Shown: piece by piece, positions 46,376-59,400 of the stretch
Position numbering within the stretch: position 1 is the first letter of the stretch
Layout: each line of letters opens with the position of its first letter
The notes under the pieces: generated by a model
Told to the model about the DNA's origin: nothing
The model's database searches: none
Seen by the model: the letters and a program-made list of their open reading frames with translations, nothing else
Assembly (NCBI GenBank): GCA_947247005.1
Contig: OX365962.1
Location: 8,343,201 to 8,407,200, forward strand
DNA length: 64,000 bases
Direction: 5' to 3'
Source of the DNA: Spisula solida
Lineage: Eukaryota; Mollusca; Bivalvia; Venerida; Mactridae
Translations under genes and position numbers: made by a program

Positions 46376-47352
46376 ATAAAATACCAATCAACATCCATTG
46401 ATACAGTAATATAAACGAAGGTTAACAATGGTTGTGGCATGTGCACAAGTAACAAACAAGAAAGTACATGTATAAACTCTGCGTCAATGTAAATTTACCA
46501 CCCTTTTGACTCTTATGTTTTATAATTCACGTTACACTGTGTTAAAAGCCGAACACGACTATGTTTTGGCCTTACTGTGTAGTCACAGCTATCCTTTTTA
46601 ACAATATGCAAATACATACACTATAAAACTTTTGTACTGATAGGTCATTTTGTATACAAAATACAGAGATACACTTGTATACTTGTATAAGTGGTAACTT
46701 TTCAGTGACGCCCAGTATATAAAAGTTCAACAAAATGAGGAGACGGATTAAAGGGGCATGCCCAGAAACTTGAGTGTCTTGGTTTGCATACAACAAAATT
46801 GGGTTTATCACTTGTAAAACCAGCTTTGATATTTTGTATATCGATTTTATTGGCGACAACGATATTTAGTTATTATTGAAATATTTTTTCTTTAAAACTT
46901 GCAGGATATTTCGTAACTTTTAACAGGGTTTTCATTATTTGACTTAGCTATTAAAATGATACCCAATTTGATTGCTTTTCGAGACACTTCAGTTCCAGGG
47001 CATGTCACTTTAAAGCCCTACATTTTTCCTTTAAAAAGCAAATATAAAAAAGAGTTGAAATACACTACTGAACAGTAAAAAGTCTTGATACAAACAAAAT
47101 ATATATTATAAACATGATTGTGTTGATTTGATGACAACATTCAAACCATTTGAATAAACGTTAACACAAACTTGTGGTATTTTAGTAAAATTAACATTAC
47201 CACCATTGGATGACCCACTTGTCAATGTCGCAATATTTGGACACAAAATTTCCCCAAACTCTATATATTATAAAAGAAGTTCGAAATGTAGAACTAAACA
47301 TTTCGCAACACCGGTATGTTCTGGAATTTGTCGGGATTTTCCAAACCGTACT

Positions 47353-47431
47353 TTAAAACCGACTTTCCACTTTTTGTCCCAACCATTGCAGAATGGAATT
47401 ATAGTTGCGTTTCATCCATCCAATATTCGCT
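47353..47431 (-). CDS. Aminopeptidase last exon
   Basis: ANIGWMKRNYNSILQWLGQK then VESRF and TAA. It matches the usual NI.W...N...I..WL C-terminus. The nearest AATAAA on this strand is at 46851-46846, about 500 bases on. Its use is uncertain. Confidence 0.9.
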
Positions 47432-50400
47432 CTGAAAAAAAATAAAACAAGAAAGTTAGATACAATACCGTTTTTAGTTGTTCGATAGAACAACTGTATC
47501 AATACTCACGTTTCTACAATTGCTCATACTTTAGTTGATGAAACTACTTTTCTTCGTACACCATCGCTAGTCGGCCCCACTTTTTAAATAGTAACCGGGT
47601 CAGGCAGTAATATTGATGCATTGAAGCGGCCAATGTGCTTATAGAAGATAAATAGAAAATGTGAGGACAGTTCACACAAAATCCTGTCAATATTTAGGCT
47701 ATTATTGGCTAGACTATATAATAATTATTACCTTTTTCCGGAAAGACGTCAAACACTTATGATAATACCTTTGCCTGCTAACCTTCTAGATATTTACACC
47801 GTATCTACTAAATTAATTTTTAAAGGTGATTGATTTTGAATCTCGTGTATTCGTGTTTTCATATATAGAGGAGATAGTCCGGGACCTAAGAGATTCGGAG
47901 TAAGTTGGTGGAATTAACCAGTCTCGACCTTCTGACCACCTCGGTCTTTTTGTTATGCAGTAGACTTAGAACACGGAAATAGCCGAGGTGTCACAATTGC
48001 AGCCCGACCTAAGACTGGTACCCAAACGAGTATTTTGCCATAGTCAAAATCGGTCAGGGGAACCAGTCTAGGCAAATATTACTTACCGTATCAGTGCTAA
48101 AGCACTGTCAGCTCCCTTTCTGGCGCCTTTAGGGGGTTTGTCTTTGAATAGTTGATCCAGCTTAAAAGATTGAAATAACTGGTATAATTATTAAAGCCTA
48201 GGTCCCACTAAACATATTTTTGTCCGGCGCTGTACTCCCGATTTAAATTAATGAGCTATCAGGGCATCGGGAACAGGTCCCTCGTGGTCTAGGGGAAGCT
48301 TCGGGGAAGTCACGAGACAGTTTGTGATATCGAAAGGAATTGTGATGAATCGGATGGTATCGAAAGGAATCGGGAGAACATCGCCGATGTATAACTCCTC
48401 AATGGGACCTAGGCTTTTTTAACATAAAATTTATTATTGACAAACTACATGTATTAGTCATTGCTTTTTCTGCATACACCATGACCATATAGGAATTGAA
48501 AAATACAAATAATGGCTATTTCTGACCTTTTAACGCCAAGTGTGACCTTAACCTTTAGGATAGTAGAAGATCTTATCATGGTTAACAAATGTGCCAAGTA
48601 AGTCCTGCGATAAATGGAGTAGTTACAGTCCGGACAAATTTTAGGCTTGACAGACAGTCTGACAAAGTGACTCTGAGGACTATATAACCCCCTACCTGTG
48701 GAAATGGGGTTATAATAATTGCCACATTATATCGCTGGCTGAGAATTAGAATATCGTAAGTACTAAATCATTTTTTTGAGAAAACAAGAAAATATCTTCC
48801 CTTTACTCATGGAAAACCAAGCTATCTATTTAAACTTCATATGGCCACACATATATGACCACTTTCGATTAACATGAAAATAGGCTCAAAAGATGCGTCA
48901 TGAGATGCAGATTTGAAATATACATGAGACCTTCTAATTCTAAGTCACCTATATAAGAGTGAATAACTATTGTCTTGATAACATATTTCAATTAAGTATT
49001 ATGACACATTCTAACATAGCACGTGAGATTTGCCTTCTTTGCGTATATTGAGCTTACCATATTTTATTACCGCGATAAAATATAGCTGATTGGTGACGTC
49101 ACGCTTGATGTCATATACTATGACAAATGACGTAACGGTGACGGTAACGTTCTTAGGAAAGAAAGTAGTTTGACGTCAACCTGTCTTGTTGTGCTATAAT
49201 TGGCAGAGCATTGGCGATGTTAGAATCGAAATAATAAATAGGAGCTGTGCTTCGTTGTGTTATAAAATATACGCACTCGTTGGAATGCTACGCACTCGTG
49301 ATTTAATTACTACGCATCCAAACACGTGCCTATATTTTATTACGCAACAAAACATAGCTACGTATTCATTATTTCTTAAATAGTAACCAAAGGCATATAC
49401 TTTATAAGATGATTATTTCAATTTTGCAAATCAAAGGAATGGTTGTTTAAAAGATATATTATAATAGATTACCTGTCGCAACTCAAACTCTGAGTTGATA
49501 TAGGCAGTTACGTCCCCTAGCATCTCACGTATAATGAATGTATCTTTACCAAATCTAAAATAATACATTGCACAATATGATGTCACTAAATCTTAAATAA
49601 TTCATTACACAATATGACGTCGGTAAATCAGGAATAATAAAATTGCACACGATGACGTCACCAAATCTGAAATAATACATTACGCAATATGACGTCACTA
49701 AATCAGGAATAATACATTACAAAATATGACGTCACCAAATCTAAAATAATACATTACACAAGATGACGTCACTAAATCTAGAATAATACGTTACACAATA
49801 TGACGTCACCAAATCTAAAATTATACATTACACAAGACGACGTCTCTAAATCTCAAATAATACATTACACAAAATGAAGTCACTAAATCTAGAATAATCC
49901 ATTACACAAAATGAAGTCACTAAATCTAGAATAATACATTACACAAAATCACGTCACCACATCTAAACTAATACATTGCATAATAAGACGTCACCAAATC
50001 TTAAATAATTCATTACCAAAGACGATGTCAAATATTACTAAAATATGGTGGACAAGCTTGCTATTGTTGGCCTTAGTTTAGTTTATACTAGTCTATTTTA
50101 GGTTGATTGTGAAACAAGATTTTCAACTCATATCAATCACTCTAGATACATCATTTCTGATGTTATCCATTGCCACGAGGGTATGAGATAAGAGAAGACA
50201 GTTTTCCCTTTTTTGCTGAGCGCCTAGCGAAGGAATTACTGGTAGCATTGTTATTTTTTGATATGCCGCGGTCTGGGAATGAACCAGATATCTTCCGCAC
50301 TTGGAGCGGACGCTCAACCAATAGTTCTACATCAAACTAACAATATACGTTGCAATAACCTTAACAGAGCTCACTTGGTATTACATTTATCAATTTCCAT

Positions 50401-53400
50401 GAAATTTTCACAACAAGGCGTGAAATCGCAGGCGTGTGTTTATCAGAGTCACAAAGTACAAGGTTCACAAATGGCTTTATTTGGCCCTGTGATTTTTCAA
50501 ACAATAAAAATGCATCTTCTTATAAATCTGTCCTATAATTCAAATAACTTAACGTTGCCTGTGTAAAAAATTAACATACAATAGTCATATCAATTATCCT
50601 TGTAATGTGTTGACAAAACTGCCAAGACTATGAGGTTCATGTTATGTTTAGCCTAAAATTGTCATTTTTGGTCATTGTCTCGAATATTAATGACGTAAAA
50701 CCATCCGAAAAACCATGATGGCATTCTTGCGACACTTTTATGTTTTTACATAACCAGTGTTCTGCAAGTCTTTATATATGTACAAAATATCAAAGTGTCG
50801 CAAGAAGGCCAATTTACGCCATGAAAAGCCACGATAAAGGCTAAAAATGACATTTAATGACAGTATATTAGTTGACATTTTACGAGGGCAATTTGGAAAA
50901 GTATGCTTAGTTTTTTTTTTGAAAGACAGTGTTAGGTTATAAGAAACATAGGACAAATTTATATGAAGATGCATTTCTATTTTTCGATGTAACTCAGGAC
51001 CCTAGTTGAACCTTGTCCTTTTATCATTTAAACATTGTCAACCCATTTGCATAGGCCTAGTCATACGTCTTACTTTTCATTGAGATCATCCCATCTGGTC
51101 ATCAGGAAATGAAGAGCTATCATTCTACCAAGCGGCGTATGGGTAAAATATCCCATCACAAATCGTACATCCTGCATCTTGATTTTGTTTTCATCAAATA
51201 TCCAGTTGGCGTACCTGTAATTGAATGATCGATTATGTAACACATGCACTAAAAATAAAACAATCGTATACATGGGGCTGTAAATATGTACAAAAATAAG
51301 CTAGATGCTTCTCAAACGGTGACGTATATAATGACGTCACATGACGACCAATGCCACCCGCCCCTAGCATGATTTAAAAGGCGTTATAGTGCATTCGGTC
51401 GGTGAGATCTTATTCGGAATGTTGCTTATTTGCTTTCGAGCCTTGCTGACAAAACAAAATTGCTACATGGAGAGTTCTCGAGTATATTGATCACCCCTCG
51501 TATATTTTTATTTTCGGTCGATTATGAAATACATTCTGGAACTCAGACATTTTTATTACATGACCATTTTTCTGTAATTATTTATTAGATTATAAAATAT
51601 GTAGATTGGCATATTGCTAACATGGACACAACCTAAAGCAAACTTCAATCCAAGGAAATATTGGAACGAAAGAACATAGAAACTGTAACGTCACTGATAG
51701 AAAGGGATTGACTGTTTTTTTTAATGTAAAGATGGCTTAGTATATCTTTAATTCTAACATGACAGACGAGTTCGCCTACATGGACTAGGAACAAACATAG
51801 CGTTGTATAACGTTTTATGTAATATATAAAACGTTTCACGACATGACGTCACTTTCATTATATTACAATACAAGTGACGTCATGTCGTGTTTATGACGTC
51901 ATGCAGGTAAATAAGTAAAGTAAACAACAAACTCTCTCAAAGTAACACTGGCTTAATATATAACTGCGCGCTTAGATCATGTTAGAATCGAAATAAAATA
52001 TTCAAAAGCCGTAGTATACATTTGTTACGTCAGAACACGGAACCATTGTATATTATAACAGCCGGTATGCATAATTTATTTCTTAAGCAGATATTAGAGG
52101 TTACCTCCAAAGTAACCATGGTTTCTGTGTATGTGCTAGCGCTTCCATCAACATTTCACGTTCTGAGGGAGAATTTGTCCCCTGTGATTTAATCCACACA
52201 TAGTCCCATTCATCGACGCTCCCTTCCCTGACCCCTACAGCGTAAATCACCTGGGAAAAGTCTGTTGGAAGTCTGAAACAGTGAAATAAACATAGAGACC
52301 AACTACGAAGTCCAAAAATAAAATATCTCCCCTTCCCTACCTACCCGAGCAAAATGTACCCTACAAAATAAACCCTCTGAAAAATAAGTTAAATTTATAA
52401 AAAATAGTCCGGTGCGAGAGTACGGAAAAAAAAATGACAGTAAAAATGAAAATAAAATAAAAAAATATTTTGCAAACCTACCTACTACTCGGGAAGTGGA
52501 AACAAACATAACTTGTAATATATGTTTGGCCTCATACTGATAACTAAGAACAGTGGGAAGGGATATCACTGCGTAGAGGTTAAGAGGTTGTCAGTAACGG
52601 GTATGATAGTGCGCAGTGATCTCCCTTGTCGCTACTCTCAAATATTATAATCACTAGAGTACAGTCAACGGAAACCAGCGGAACAGTCAAAATCAGGATA
52701 TAGAAGTAGGTTGGTCACATTTTGAGGAGAGAAAACACTATTAGCAACACAGCACTAACATGACAACCAGGGGTAGTATTCAATATTGATCTCATTTAAT
52801 CAGTGGAGAATAAGGATAGCCAATCATATCGCATGTTACTGACCAAACGTTTAATATGGTTGTCCTTATCCTTAAGGCAAGTTAAGATCAATATTGAATA
52901 CCACCCCAGAAGGAAAAAGAACACTTGGATGGCCAAAAAACGACGAAAACAACATGGCGACGAACAACCGCACAGGAAAGAAAATAGCTTGAATGCAACA
53001 GTTTGGGGGACAGAAGTGATGAAAAACCGAATTGTAAACCGCGTAATCGAAGCGGTCGATAAAATGCTTGGGACTAAAATTTGGTTAACAAGAGGTGAGT
53101 GTTGTAGTTTATTTAGTTTTTCTAGTTAAACGAGTCCATAATATTAAAAATCGAGGAATGCTATTTCACGTTGATATGTTCGATCTTAAAGGAGACGAAG
53201 ACTCCGTTCATTAGGTGGTTCCTTGGTGCCGTGAAAACTTGTGTAAGTTTTCTCCGACCGGTGCAAAAATCAAGACGATATCTTGTGGCGGTGAGATGAG
53301 TCACTGTGAGTAGTTGGTCAATTCCTTATAACCACAATAATTATTTTATGTGAGTAAAGTGAAACGAAATACCATTTTCTACAATTAAACATTGAAAGGC

Positions 53401-53428
53401 TAGATATAAGATATTATGATCATTATAA

Positions 53429-53462
<34 letters not shown>

Positions 53463-56400
53463 CATTATTATTATTATTATTATTATTATTACAGAGTACC
53501 AGAGGCAATCATAAAATCCAATTGCACAAAGGCATACCCCATTGCCAATTTGCCTGATGTCATTGCGAATACGTAAGTTTTGTTGCTATTGCAAATTTAT
53601 TAGTTGCTATTGTGAATTCAACAACTACGAAATCATCAATTGCTATAAACAATTTTGCAAATTCATCCTGAATTCTTATATCCAATCTATCAGTTGCTTT
53701 TGCAAATTCATCAGCTAATGAAATGTTAATAATGTAAGGTAACTCTGTTTTTATGGACGACAAAGTCGACTTTTTTGCATTGTTACATTTTCGCATTTTC
53801 GCTTTGTTGTTGGGAAAAGGCGAAAATACGACATGGCATAAATCAGCCACCATAGTTTTTAGTATTCAATAATAAGCTGGCCATTACTTACCGAGTACCG
53901 TTCTTCATCCACGCTTGAAAACGATCTTTAGCATAAGCGACAGCTTCCGGTACACCGACGTCACATCCGGTTTTCAAGAGCATGCGCCGAAGATACCTAA
54001 AGTGTGTTCAGAAACGTAACAAATAAAAATTATCAAATGTCCCTAAATAGTTTTTTCATCTGGAAATGTTGATAAGTACACAAGAACTTAAAGTTACAAC
54101 TGAAAAGTTAAAAGAAAGTTAAGCATAAACAAAAAGTTCAAAATTCAAAGGGGAATAAATCACGCTAAAAAATAGAATTATCGGGATTGCTTTATCTATT
54201 GGAATTGCTTTGACTAAAAACAAGAATCAACTCAAAGTCAGAAGTGTACTTCTTTTACAAAAGTTTACAAACTAGAAGGAAGTCTTTGAATGACTTACAT
54301 AATTCAACCCATTAACAGCTTGTGTACTGAGTGTTAAGCAGTGTTAACTTTTGTTTCATTTTAAATACTTCTATAACAGGCCTACTTTGTAAGCGAGCAA
54401 ATACTTACATTTCGGGCAGCAAGTCATGCTCGTCAGTTCCCATTTTTGAAAAGACAGGTGCCACTAGCTTACCTATATATTTCTGAAAAAAAGTGAGGGA
54501 AAATCATTTAGATCTAGTTACGTTTAGTTTAAGGGGAGAGCCGTAACTAAGTTTTGGAACTTGTGGCTCGACCCTTTTGCCCATATATAAAATGTATTTT
54601 TAGAAATATTTTTATGACAGTGTTTGTATATTTTGTTTGGGTAATAAAATATGTTTAAACTATCTAGTTACGTTTATAAAAAAAATAAAAAAATAAGTTA
54701 AAAATAAATATTTTGAAATTTCAAGCAACATTTGAAAATTATATTAACTTCTTTGCCAGAACGAGGCACTGTAAGTCGGTCAAAGATACGTACAATCAGC
54801 GCATGCACAGTGGTGAAAATTTACCTCCAGTAAAACATAGGCGCTGTATTTGGATAACATTCCACGTAGAAACTCGAGACTATCTATGAAAGCTTTCCAA
54901 GGGACATAACTCTCCTCATATTGTAGATACGTTGTTAAGTTTAATGCTAAACCATACTCAATCATAGACGCTCTGAAATAAACATAATTATTATCATTTA
55001 AAATACAACCTACATTATGAGCCAATGAAAACATCGAATTTTGGCGGTGAAATGAAAATTTAATCATTTAAAATTTGCTCTTAATAGACGTGACGTCATG
55101 CGTTGGTGCTAACCTCTAGCGGTCAATCAAAATGCAGGGTGTAATATGTTATAGTTAGAACATATTAAGTAAATTTTAATGATTAAAAAGGGCGAAGCGA
55201 GCGAAGCGAAGCGAGTCCTTTTTAGTCATTAAAATTTACTTAATATATTCTAACTGGCTTAGAATATAACATTCTGTATTCTGATTGGCCGATAGAAATT
55301 AGCGCCGACGCGTGACGTCAAGACTGTGAAGAGAAAATTTTAATGATTAAATTTTCATTTAACCGCCAAATGCGGCGTTTTCATTGGCTCATAATGTATG
55401 TTATATTCTAATATCAAAATGCAGGATGTTATATTCTAAGTTCGCTACGCTCGCTCCGCCCTTTTTAATCATTAAAATTTACTTAATATGTTCTAACTAT
55501 AACATATTATTGATATACTGGCTGACAAACATAATGTTCAAAACATTTTTGACGGGTGTTTTGCTATAACAGTTCGCTGGCTTAGAATTAGAAGGTCGTA
55601 AGTACAAAATCAATATTTTGAAGAAAAAAACAAGAAAAACTTTCTGAAAACTACTATTTACTAATGAAAAAAAAAGTTTTTTAAACTTCGATTTGGTCAA
55701 CATCACCGGTTCCGATTTTCATAAAAATGGGCTCATAAGAAGCGCCTGGAGGTGCAGATTTCAAATATGCACAAATCTTATAAGGTCGTAAGTAGTACTT
55801 ATTCTAAGCCAGCGAGTTATAGAAATAATAAAATGTAATGTATAGTTTATCGTACATGGGCAACAAAGTATGGTCACGACTCGGATGCGTAGCAACTAAA
55901 TTATGAGTACACATTTAGGTATGATGTTGAATATGTTAGAATTAAGTTAAATCAATCATTACAACTTATAACATTCTGGGATGGTTATTAATTGTAAACG
56001 TACCGTGCAAGGTTGAAAGCATCACCTATTAGTCCTGCCCTGTTTGAACGGCTGATCACCTGCAACACACATAAGTTCAATTAGTTATCACTTCCATTGC
56101 AAAGTCTATGATACATTGCATATACCGTTAATTACGACAGTTTAACTTTATAAAGTGCTGTATTATCGGTCATTTCACAAGCAAACCAAACTAAGAAGCA
56201 TTCACGATTAACGATATCAAGAATAAAGCGGAATAACGTATTTTATGACAACCAATTCTTGTGGTGACATAAACGGACACACACAGTGCAGTAGTGCAAT
56301 TATTGCACTCTTTTTATTCCGCCGTAACTATTAAACAGTACAAATAAATGTCCGTTTATACATACTGTGTGATTGTGGTTGAGCTGGTCGATCAGTTTCT

Positions 56401-59400
56401 GCCATATTGGAGTATCGTAGTTAATTCTATAATAGCCAGCATAGTTCACATTTCCCAGAATCCAGCCATCCGTAGTTTTCTCTATACGTCCTGTGTGGTA
56501 TATAATCAACAATAACAATCACTTTGTTAAAGTCCCATTATGCCTTAAATGGCTATTTAAAAAGGGCAGTAACTCTGTTACCTATCTGAAAAATGGTACA
56601 TTTTGAGCACTTAAATTGAGTCTCATTGGTGGAAAAAACCATAAGATGGAAGAAAACGAAACACAGCCTTGAGTTGGTGAGTTTGACAAAATAACAAACA
56701 ACAAACGCTTGTAGTCTAAGGGAAGCAACTCTTGCAAAATAAGTATTCCTTAAATGGGATTTCCAGCATACTATTTTAACATAGGTATCATGTTGTCGTC
56801 AATTTTTGGTCATTTATGAAAAACATCCTAATTCCATGTATTTTGTTGTATTTATTGGATGATCGGGAAAAAGTTTTGGGAGAGCTAATTGGGCTTTAAA
56901 GGCACCTTCTCAATAATAAGTCCACACTTATAGCACGACCAACTCTATACCAAAGCCGTATTAATTGTAATACTATAATTGTTTTGATCTCACACCAATC
57001 ACTATAAAGTTAGCTTTATAATGATATTATTTGGAATCACGCTAGGGGGTCTGCTTCATTACAATTAATATAGTGTGTCTTATATTACTGTAAATAAACT
57101 GTTCTATACACGTTGATTAGGTAAGATTAACTGCTTATTAGGTCAGTAATACTGGTCGGTAATTTATCTGGCCGCAGAAAACTATTTGACTTGTATTATT
57201 TATGAAAGGCTCACATTATAAGACTCAGAGAAAAATTACTAAGGACACTGAATCTCTACAATCGTGTCACGGGCATGTATAACGAAATGTAATGATGTAA
57301 TATACCAACCTGGACCCATCTGCATCCAATGTAGACTTGGTTTTGTTTCCCCTTCTTGGATATACGTGAATGGAACGTACCATATATACCTAAAATACAA
57401 ATGCTGTGTGAAGTTGGCTCAGCATTCGACATTAGACAACCAAAAAATCATCAGAAATAGAATGTCGTGCAGCTCGACATACGACATTGGACGACATTTG
57501 AACAAGTGGCATTAGTCGAATGTCGTGTAGCTCGACATACGACAATGGACGACATTCAAAAAAGTGTCATAAAGCGAATGTGCACTATGTCTACGGAATT
57601 AGCGTACGTTAGTGATTAATTTTGTCACACCTAATCAAAATATGACACATAAACCCAAAGTACTAACATAATTATGAGGTTTATCCAGTTTGTTTTACTA
57701 AAATACGGAATGAAAGGTAATTTTGTTATGTGTCTAAAATTAGACACACAAACCAACGTTTACGTGGCTTTTTAAAAATATTCCTACGGCTTTCAACTAG
57801 TTTGTCCAAGTTTGTAGCCACACACACTCAATCGGTTAGTATAGTACGGACACACTGATCAAATGAACGTACCCATACGGGGATTCCCCTCTATCGTCGA
57901 GTACAGTCTGTGTGTTGATTAGAAACCTTGTTTGTTTCAGTGAGTAGAAATCGCCCTCATCATGTAGACTGATCACCGGGTATCCCATCTGTCTGGTCCA
58001 CGTGTCCATTATCTCGCCTATTTTATAAGAACTATTGGTTGCCTATAAATAGAAACAGGGGAGATAATTATGCCGGAAATTTATATTCAAAAAGGGAGTT
58101 AATGTGGTATAAAAGTTATATTCCAAAGTGAGGTACTGCATTCTACAAATTATATTCTAAAGTGAGGTAATGTATTCTACAATTTATATTCTAAAGTAAG
58201 GTAATTTATTCTACAATTTATATTCTAAAGTGAGCTAATGTATTCTACAATTTATATTCTAAAGTGAGGTAATGTATTCTACAAATTATATTCTAAAGTG
58301 AGGTAATGTATTCAACAATTTATATTCTAAAGTGAGGTAATGTATTCTACAATTTATATTCCAAAGTGAAGCAATGCATTCTACAATTTATATTCTAAAG
58401 TGAGGTAATGTATTCTACAATTTATATTCTAAAGTGAGGCAATGTATTCTACAATTTATATTCCAAAGTGAAGCAATGCATTCTACAATTTATATTCTAA
58501 AGTGAGGTAATGTATTCTACAATTTATATTCTAAAGTGAGGTAATGTATTCTACAATTTATATTCCAAAGTGAAGCAATGCATTCTACAATTTATATTCT
58601 AAAGTGAGGTAATGTATGCTAAGAAAATTATAAAAGAGTGAGATAATGCAGTCTAACATTTATTTTCCAAGGGCGATAATTCAGTATAAAATAAACCTTT
58701 TAAGGGGAATAATTCCCTCTAAAAGTCAGGTAATTTTGTATTAAATTGATGTAAAGGAGATATTGCCTTCTAAATAAGAATCCTACAGGAGGTAATATTT
58801 CCTTAAATACAACTAACGTGAGCTAATACACAAAGAGAGATTAATGACCTTATAAAATAATTCATAGGGAGTTAACCATAATGCCGCAAAACCGTTGCCT
58901 TCAGTGTAACCTCCTTTTGAGAATAAATGATCTTTAGTAGAATGATTACTGTTTTTGACTATATTTACTGAGGGAAACCCGAGTGTAACTACAAGTTCAT
59001 CTGAATTTGGAATGCCCTAAGTTTTTAACCATGTAATTTCTCGACTTTTTATTTTAAGCAGTTAAGTGACGTTTCCAAATCACCAATGACACCTCGGTGA
59101 GAGTCTGCCACAGTTCTGACATTTCGACATCACCAATTACACTTACCTCGGTGAAAGTCTGCCATAGTTCTGACATTTCGACATCACCAATGACACTTAC
59201 ATCGGTGAAAGTCTGCCACAGTTCTGACATTTCGACATCACCAATTACACTTACCTCGGTGAAAGTCTGCTACAGTTCTGACATTTCGACATCACCAATT
59301 ACACTTACCTCGGTGAAAGTCTGCCATAGTTCTGACATTTCGACATCACCAATGACACTTACATCGGTGAAAGTCTGCCACAGTTCTGACATTTCGACAT

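Larger units (their letters stand above)
33159..47352. other. Intergenic region between the convergent sulfotransferase and aminopeptidase genes
   Basis: The two genes point toward each other across 14.2 kb. I find SINEs, MITEs, foldbacks, a reverse transcriptase remnant and minisatellites, but no cellular gene I can support beyond an exon-like frame at 43766. Stretches such as 34750-35470 and 44070-45000 are AT-rich with nothing recognised. Confidence 0.55.

Noticed and set aside
52803..53129. 108-residue plus-strand frame rich in Lys and Arg
   Set aside because: Spans the junction of a MITE and a degraded LINE tail.
53560..53853. 97-residue frame with ADEFAKATD-like repeats
   Set aside because: Translates a degenerate AATTCATCA/TTGCTTTTGC repeat between two aminopeptidase exons; not part of that protein.
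58078..58620. CRISPR-like regular repeat array
   Set aside because: Head-to-tail units without unique spacers in a eukaryotic intron; an ordinary minisatellite.
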